Shown: positions 51,913-56,477 of the stretch, piece by piece
Layout: every line of letters begins with the position of its first letter
Numbering within the stretch: the stretch's first letter is position 1
Source of the DNA: an uncultured bacterium
GTDB lineage: Bacteria; Planctomycetota; UBA1135; GCA-002686595
Assembly (NCBI GenBank): GCA_938083085.1
Contig: CALLKX010000046.1
Span: forward strand, 1 to 56,477
Direction of reading: 5' to 3'
DNA length: 56,477 nucleotides
The notes under the pieces: generated by a model
Database searches by the model: none
The model's input: the letters and a program-made list of their open reading frames with translations, nothing else
What the model was told of the DNA's origin: nothing
Translations under genes and position numbers: made by a program

Positions 51913-54900
51913 GCGGGCAAGACGAGCGCCCGCGCGGGGCCATCGCCTGGATGGCGAGCAACAGCATCGCCGCCAACCTCTCGATGCTCATCCTCCTCGT
52001 CGGCGGGCTGATCTTCAGCACCCGGGTGACCCAGGAGACCTTCCCGGAGTTCAACCTCGACAGCATCACCGTGCGCGTGCCCTACCCCGGCGCGAGCCCC
52101 GAGGAGGTGGAGCAGGGCATCCTTCTTGCGATCGAGGACCGCACCGCCGGGATCCTCGACGTCAAGAAAGTCTCGAGCCAGGCCCTCGAGGGCGTGGGGA
52201 CCGTGACCCTCGAGCTCGTGACCGGTTCGGACCGCGGCCGGGTCCTGCAGGACGTGAAGAACGAGGTCGACCGGATCATCACGTTCCCCGCCGAGGCGGA
52301 GGAGCCGGTGGTCTCCATCGCCAACGCGGAGCGCACGGTGCTAAGCGTCATCGTGCACGGGGACCTCTCCCCGGCCTCCCTGCGCCTGCTGGCAGAGCGC
52401 GTCCGCGACCAGCTTGTCGCCCACCCGGAGATCACCCTCGCCGAGCTGGGCGCGACCCGCGAGCACGAGATCGCCGTCGAGGTCCCCCAGGAGCGGCTGC
52501 GGGCCTACGACCTGTCCCTGCCGGGCGTGGCCAACCGCATCCGTCAGGCGGCGCTGGAGCTGCCCGGCGGCGAGGTCAACACCGACGCCGGCGAGGTGCT
52601 CCTGCGGACCCAGGAGCGCCGGGAGCTCGCCAGCCAGTTCGCCGACCTCCCGCTGGTCACGACCACCTCGGGCACCGTGCTGCGCCTGCGGGACATCGCG
52701 GAGGTGCACGACGGCTTCAGCGAGGCCGACGTCGAGGCCACCTTCAACGGGCTCCCCGCCCTGGAGATCTTCGTCCGCCGGGTCGGCGACGAGACCCCCA
52801 TCGCGATCTCCTCGGCGACCCGGGAGGTCATCGCCGAGCTCACCAGCGAACTCCCCGCAGGTATCGGCCTCGAGCCCTGGAACGACCAGTCGGTCTCCTA
52901 CAGCGAGCGCCTCGACCTGCTCGGCCGCAACGCTCTGCTCGGGCTCGGCCTGGTCCTGCTCCTGCTGGGCCTCTTCCTCCAGCCCCGCGTGGCCTTCTGG
53001 GTGACGGTGGGGATCCTCATCTCGGTGGTCGGCTCGTTCCTGGTGTTCCCCGCCACGAATGCGTCCATCAACATGGTGTCGCTCTTCGCGTTCATCGTGA
53101 CCCTCGGCATCGTCGTGGACGACGCCATCATCGTCGGGGAGAACATCTTCGAGCGGCAGCAGGCCGGTGAGCCCCCGCTCCAGGCCGCCATCAACGGGGC
53201 GAAGGAGATGGCGACGCCGGTCGTCTTCGCGGTCCTGACGAACATCGCGGCGTTCATGCCGCTGTTCTTCGTGCCGGGCGCCAGTGGCAACATCTTCCGC
53301 CAGATCCCGGCGGTGGTCGTCTCGGTCTTCGTGATCTCCCTCGTGGAGTCCCTGTTCATCCTGCCCGCCCACCTCGCCCACGCGCGCGAGCCGGGCCGCC
53401 TCATGCAGCTCCTCGGGGCTCCCAACCGCGCGGTGGCGTGGCTCTTTGACCGCTTCAGCGAGCGCGTCTACGCGCCATTCGTACACTTCGCCCTCCACCA
53501 GCGGTACTTCATCCCCGCCGCGGGGGTCGCGATGCTGCTGATCACCGCCGGGGTCCTGGGCGGCGGCCTGATCCGGACGAGCTTCCTCCCCCGCGTGGAC
53601 TCCGACCTGGCCCAGGCCACCGCGCGGCTCCCCGTGGGCGTCCCCATCGAGTCCACCCGCGAGGTCCAGCGCATCCTCGAGGCCGCCGCGCGGGAGACCG
53701 AGGAGGCCCTGGGCGGCGACGTGATCAGCGGCATCTTCACCAAGATCGGCGGCATGGGCGGCTCGGCGAGCGAGCTCTCCATCCAGGCCGCGCTGCGCCC
53801 CCCCGAGGATCGAGCCGTGGGCGGGATCGAGTTCAACAAGCGCTGGCGGCAGATCGCGGGCGACGTCGTCGGCGTGGACGCTCTCTCGTTCAGCGGGCGC
53901 TCGTTCGGCCCGTCGGGCAAGGCCGTGGACGTCCAGCTGGCCGGCGAGGACCAGGCCGCGCTGGAGGCCGCGGCCCGGGAGATCGCCACCACGCTACGCG
54001 GCTACTCCGGGGTGAGCGACGTGGACGACGGCACCGCGAGCGGCAAGCGCCAGCTGAGCTTCACGCTGACCGAGGCGGGGCGGAGCACAGGCCTCACCTC
54101 CAACGAGGTGGCCAGCCAGGTGCGCGCCGCCTTCTACGGCGCCGAGGCTCTCCGCCAGCAGCGCGGCCGCAACGAGGTCAAGGTGCTGGTCCGGCTCCCC
54201 AGGGAGGAGCGTGAGCGGCTGAGCACCGTGGAGAACCTGATCCTGCGTACACCGAGCGGCGGTGAGGTCCCCCTCTCCGTGGCGGCCGTCGTCGAGGAGG
54301 GCCGCAGCTACACGAGCATCGAGCGCCGCAGCGGCCAGCGCATCGTCGCCGTCTCGGGCGACGTGGACACCGAGGTGACGGACGCGGAGTCGATCCTCAC
54401 GGCCCTCCAGGCGAACGAGCTCCCGGGGATCCTCGCGCGCCACGGAGACCTCGAGTACTCGCTCGAGGGCGAGCAGGAGAGCCAGCGGGAGTCCATCGCG
54501 GCCCTGGGCATCGGCCTGACCCTGGCGGTCTTCGCCATCTTCGCCATGCTCGCGATCCCGCTGAAGAGCTACACCCTGCCGCTGGTGGTCCTCTCCGGGG
54601 CCCCCTTCGGCATCATCGGAGCGCTGCTCGGGCACTTCGTGCTCGGCTACGGCTTCTCGCTCATGTCCCTGTTCGGAATGATCGCGCTGACCGGCGTGGT
54701 GGTGAACGACAGCCTGATCCTCGTGGTGACGGCGAACCGCTACCGCGAGAAGGGCATGGCCGCCTTTGAGGCCGTCAGGGACGCGTCGATCCGCCGCCTG
54801 CGGCCGATCCTGCTCACCTCGCTCACGACCTCCATGGGCCTGCTCCCGATCATGCTCGAGACCTCCACCCAGGCGCGCTTCCTCGTGCCCATGGCGATCT

Positions 54901-55064
54901 CCCTGGGCTTCGGCGTGCTCTTCTCGACCCTGGTGATCCTGCTGCTGGTGCCGAGCCTCTACCTGATCCGAGAGGACGCCATCGCCATCCTGCGCGTGGC
55001 GCTGGGCCGCAAGGCCGCGGACTCAGCGAGCCCCGATCTCGAGGCCGCCAAGGGCCCCGCCTGA
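51909..55064 (+). CDS. RND efflux permease (AcrB/MdtB superfamily)
   Basis: A 1051-residue proton-driven exporter. TM1 lies around residues 14-40 (MASNSIAANLSMLILLVGGL). Porter motifs: ITVRVPYPGASPEEVEQGI, with TM4 LGIVVDDAIIVGENIFER carrying the relay Asp pair. The second half has SLFGMIALTGVVVNDSLILV (Asn in place of one Asp, as is usual in the second half) and SLTTSMGLLPIML. The sequence (FPEFNLDSITV, ASPEEVE) is of the efflux-RND group distinct from HAE1 AcrB, so its substrates probably differ from the 23891-27106 pump. Last gene of marR-tolC-adaptor-permease; it converges with the next gene with only 4 nt between stops. Confidence 0.93.
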   Translation: MSGQDERPRGAIAWMASNSIAANLSMLILLVGGLIFSTRVTQETFPEFNLDSITVRVPYPGASPEEVEQGILLAIEDRTAGILDVKKVSSQALEGVGTVTLELVTGSDRGRVLQDVKNEVDRIITFPAEAEEPVVSIANAERTVLSVIVHGDLSPASLRLLAERVRDQLVAHPEITLAELGATREHEIAVEVPQERLRAYDLSLPGVANRIRQAALELPGGEVNTDAGEVLLRTQERRELASQFADLPLVTTTSGTVLRLRDIAEVHDGFSEADVEATFNGLPALEIFVRRVGDETPIAISSATREVIAELTSELPAGIGLEPWNDQSVSYSERLDLLGRNALLGLGLVLLLLGLFLQPRVAFWVTVGILISVVGSFLVFPATNASINMVSLFAFIVTLGIVVDDAIIVGENIFERQQAGEPPLQAAINGAKEMATPVVFAVLTNIAAFMPLFFVPGASGNIFRQIPAVVVSVFVISLVESLFILPAHLAHAREPGRLMQLLGAPNRAVAWLFDRFSERVYAPFVHFALHQRYFIPAAGVAMLLITAGVLGGGLIRTSFLPRVDSDLAQATARLPVGVPIESTREVQRILEAAARETEEALGGDVISGIFTKIGGMGGSASELSIQAALRPPEDRAVGGIEFNKRWRQIAGDVVGVDALSFSGRSFGPSGKAVDVQLAGEDQAALEAAAREIATTLRGYSGVSDVDDGTASGKRQLSFTLTEAGRSTGLTSNEVASQVRAAFYGAEALRQQRGRNEVKVLVRLPREERERLSTVENLILRTPSGGEVPLSVAAVVEEGRSYTSIERRSGQRIVAVSGDVDTEVTDAESILTALQANELPGILARHGDLEYSLEGEQESQRESIAALGIGLTLAVFAIFAMLAIPLKSYTLPLVVLSGAPFGIIGALLGHFVLGYGFSLMSLFGMIALTGVVVNDSLILVVTANRYREKGMAAFEAVRDASIRRLRPILLTSLTTSMGLLPIMLETSTQARFLVPMAISLGFGVLFSTLVILLLVPSLYLIREDAIAILRVALGRKAADSASPDLEAAKGPA

Positions 55065-55068
55065 TCCC

Positions 55069-56316
55069 CTAGCGGCGGCGCTTCCTCTTCGCCTTGGCCG
55101 AGGACTCCCAGCCCGCGAAGGCGCCCCGCTCGGGGGCCTGCAGCGCCTGGAGGATCATGGCCGTGGAGTAGGACGCCGTGCGCGGGAACACCCGGTCGTT
55201 CCAGGACCCGTCGTCGTTGCGGGTGCTCCAGATCAGGCGGCGCAGCTCGGCGCGATGCGCGTCGCGCTCGGCCTCCGGGAGCTCCTCGATGGCGAGCGCC
55301 ACGTAGGTGTGCCCGAAGAAGAAGTAGTAGGGCGCGATGCCGTACTTGCCCACGTGGGTGCCCTGCTGGCTCTTGCGCACGAGCAGGTCGTCGTAGCCCT
55401 CGAAGAAGCCCACCACCGCCTTGCGCAGCTCGTCCGCGTCGCTGCGCCCGGCCTTGTAGAGGGCCAGCTCCGCGCAGGCCGAGCGGGCGGAGGAGCCGGG
55501 CATGAGCACCTCGCCCCGGGCCTTGCCCGAGTAGGCGTAGCTCACCGCCTCGGTGCGGCAGGCCTCCAGAGCGTCGAGCGCGCGCTCGACCATGTCCTCG
55601 TCCACGTCGTGGCCCGCCTCCTTCGCGTCGAACAGGATCAGCAGGGTGGAGCCCGTCATGAAGGGGCTCACCGCGCGGTCGTTGGCGTAGTTCCAGCCCC
55701 CCATGGCGGTCTGGTTCGCCTCGAGGCGCTTGATGAGCTCCTTGATGGAGCCCTTGATCTTGCTGCTCTTCCTGAGCTTCGACGGCCCGACCTCGCGCAG
55801 GGTGAGGAAGAACTGCAGCGCATACGCGTGGCCCCAGCCGCGCACGTCGTAGCCGCGCTTGGGTCCGATGGCCATGCCCTTGTCGCGCTTGATCATGTCG
55901 AGCACGAAGTCCGCCGAGCGCTCGATGGCCTCCTCGAGCGCCTCGGCATCCTCGCCGCCCGCGCCAGCGCGCAGGAGCGTGTCGCAGACGATGGAGGTGC
56001 CCCCCACCCGATAGCCCGACGGAATGATGCCGCCGCGGACCCGGTAGACCCCCTCATAGGGCCACTCCGCCGCGTCCTTGTCCCCGTAGAGCTCCGAGAG
56101 CCGCTCGCGCTCTCCCTCCTGCCACGACTCCAGCTCATCGTCGGGAAGCGAGCCCACCGGCCGATCCGCCTCGTAGCTCTCCTGGCGCTCGAGGAGCAGC
56201 GCCACGGCGGCGTCGATGGCCTCGGTCAGCTGCTCTTCGGTCGGCCCCTCCTTCTCGGTCTCCTGTACAGGAGCGATGGCGAGGGTCAGTGCACAGAGGG
56301 TGGCGAGGAGGACCAT
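55069..56316 (-). CDS. Secreted prenyltransferase/squalene-cyclase-fold repeat protein
   Basis: A 415-residue exported protein. The signal peptide MVLLATLCALTLAIAPVQ starts at ATG 56316. The mature part is built of paired helices with the GGWNYAND and DDGSWNDRVFPRTASYSTAMILQ repeats of the squalene-cyclase/prenyltransferase beta-subunit (alpha/alpha toroid) fold; GHAYALQFFLTL, FMTGSTLLILFDAKEAG and FFFGHTYVALAIEEL mark other turns. This is a common planctomycete secreted family with no known enzymatic activity. Charged KAKRKRRR end. No membrane anchor. Confidence 0.82.
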   Translation of the reverse strand: MVLLATLCALTLAIAPVQETEKEGPTEEQLTEAIDAAVALLLERQESYEADRPVGSLPDDELESWQEGERERLSELYGDKDAAEWPYEGVYRVRGGIIPSGYRVGGTSIVCDTLLRAGAGGEDAEALEEAIERSADFVLDMIKRDKGMAIGPKRGYDVRGWGHAYALQFFLTLREVGPSKLRKSSKIKGSIKELIKRLEANQTAMGGWNYANDRAVSPFMTGSTLLILFDAKEAGHDVDEDMVERALDALEACRTEAVSYAYSGKARGEVLMPGSSARSACAELALYKAGRSDADELRKAVVGFFEGYDDLLVRKSQQGTHVGKYGIAPYYFFFGHTYVALAIEELPEAERDAHRAELRRLIWSTRNDDGSWNDRVFPRTASYSTAMILQALQAPERGAFAGWESSAKAKRKRRR

Positions 56317-56359
56317 GGGAGCGTGGATGGGAGGGGCCCGCGGGCGGTAGGCTCGGACG

Positions 56360-56477
56360 ATGGAATCAGCCGACGGACGGGGCGTGGGCGCGGTGAAGGT
56401 CGCGCTCCTGACCATAGCGTCCGTGACCGCGTTCGCCGGGAACTCCGTCCTGTGCCGCCTGGCGCTGCTCGCGCCGG
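56360..56477 (+). CDS. EamA/DMT-family transporter, N-terminal fragment (continues past window)
   Basis: From ATG 56360 the frame stays open to the window end (39 residues). After a short polar start, VALLTIASVTAFAGNSVLCRLALL strongly resembles the first transmembrane segment of DMT/EamA transporters (FAxNSxLCRxAL motif). It is divergent from the prenyltransferase-like gene with 43 nt between starts. Truncated by the window, so only the family can be proposed. Confidence 0.7.
   Translation, partial: MESADGRGVGAVKVALLTIASVTAFAGNSVLCRLALLAP

Noticed and set aside
46883..55064. Mobile or genomic island boundary around the MarR efflux operon
   Set aside because: No integrase, transposase, tRNA or flanking repeats, and base composition appears uniform with the neighbours.

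Overview
The window reads as a chromosomal segment of a high-GC (about 70% by eye), probably Planctomycetota, bacterium. Several traits point that way: large secreted metzincin-type metalloproteases ending in a planctomycete-style C-terminal beta-sandwich domain, a Tat-exported Gfo/Idh/MocA oxidoreductase, an HTTM (vitamin-K-carboxylase-like) membrane protein, a secreted squalene-cyclase-fold repeat protein, and weak or absent Shine-Dalgarno sequences at many starts. This assignment is inferred from gene content. There are no rRNA or tRNA genes, no CRISPR array, and no recognisable phage or insertion sequence.

Layout. 1-1468: 3' end of a secreted metalloprotease. 5714-1574 (minus): five-gene block with STAS-MlaE permease, MlaF ATPase, MlaD/MCE protein, PqiC-like lipoprotein and thymidine kinase, a lipid-transport operon with tdk at its end. 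6024-9143 (minus): large beta-propeller lipoprotein. 9234-11322 (plus): fold-III PLP enzyme (D-threonine aldolase/D-serine dehydratase family) and a nitrilase. 11472-11888: CBS-pair protein. 16509-12067 (minus): two-gene NAD-linked formate dehydrogenase. 18847-16646 (minus): secreted sialidase. 19192-21156: second secreted metalloprotease. 21302-22832: thioredoxin-fold-like lipoprotein and OxyR. 28241-22854 (minus) with divergent 28314-29999: an AcrAB-TolC-type efflux system carrying a DUF2891-like lipoprotein. 30026-35101: kynureninase-like PLP enzyme, Gfo/Idh oxidoreductase, SPFH protein and ArgJ. 41196-35141 (minus): three-gene alpha-glucan operon. 41352-44193: small membrane protein, DUF2185-like protein, AlkA-type glycosylase, coiled-coil lipoprotein. 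44514-46714: two tandem paralogous secreted acidic/GKS-repeat proteins. 46883-48463 (minus): HTTM protein. 48676-55064: MarR-controlled second RND efflux operon. 55069-56316 (minus): prenyltransferase-like repeat protein. 56360-end: start of an EamA/DMT transporter.

The most notable result is the formate dehydrogenase. Its catalytic subunit looks broken in two by an in-frame TGA at 13771-13773, but that TGA sits exactly at the molybdenum-ligand position. It is followed by a two-part stem-loop (8-bp basal stem, 7-bp apical stem, GGUCU loop) at the same distance from the UGA as in E. coli fdhF. The gene is therefore best read as a single 942-residue selenoprotein. The same subunit lacks the cysteines of the NuoG-type His/Cys [4Fe-4S] cluster. 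The second item of interest is a family of secreted proteins (ends of the genes at 1468, 21156, 45353 and 46714) that share a C-terminal domain behind very different N-terminal parts: two are proteases and two are Asp4/Gly-Lys-Ser repeat proteins. Three of the four are followed by strong or fairly strong GC-rich hairpins and the first by a weaker one.
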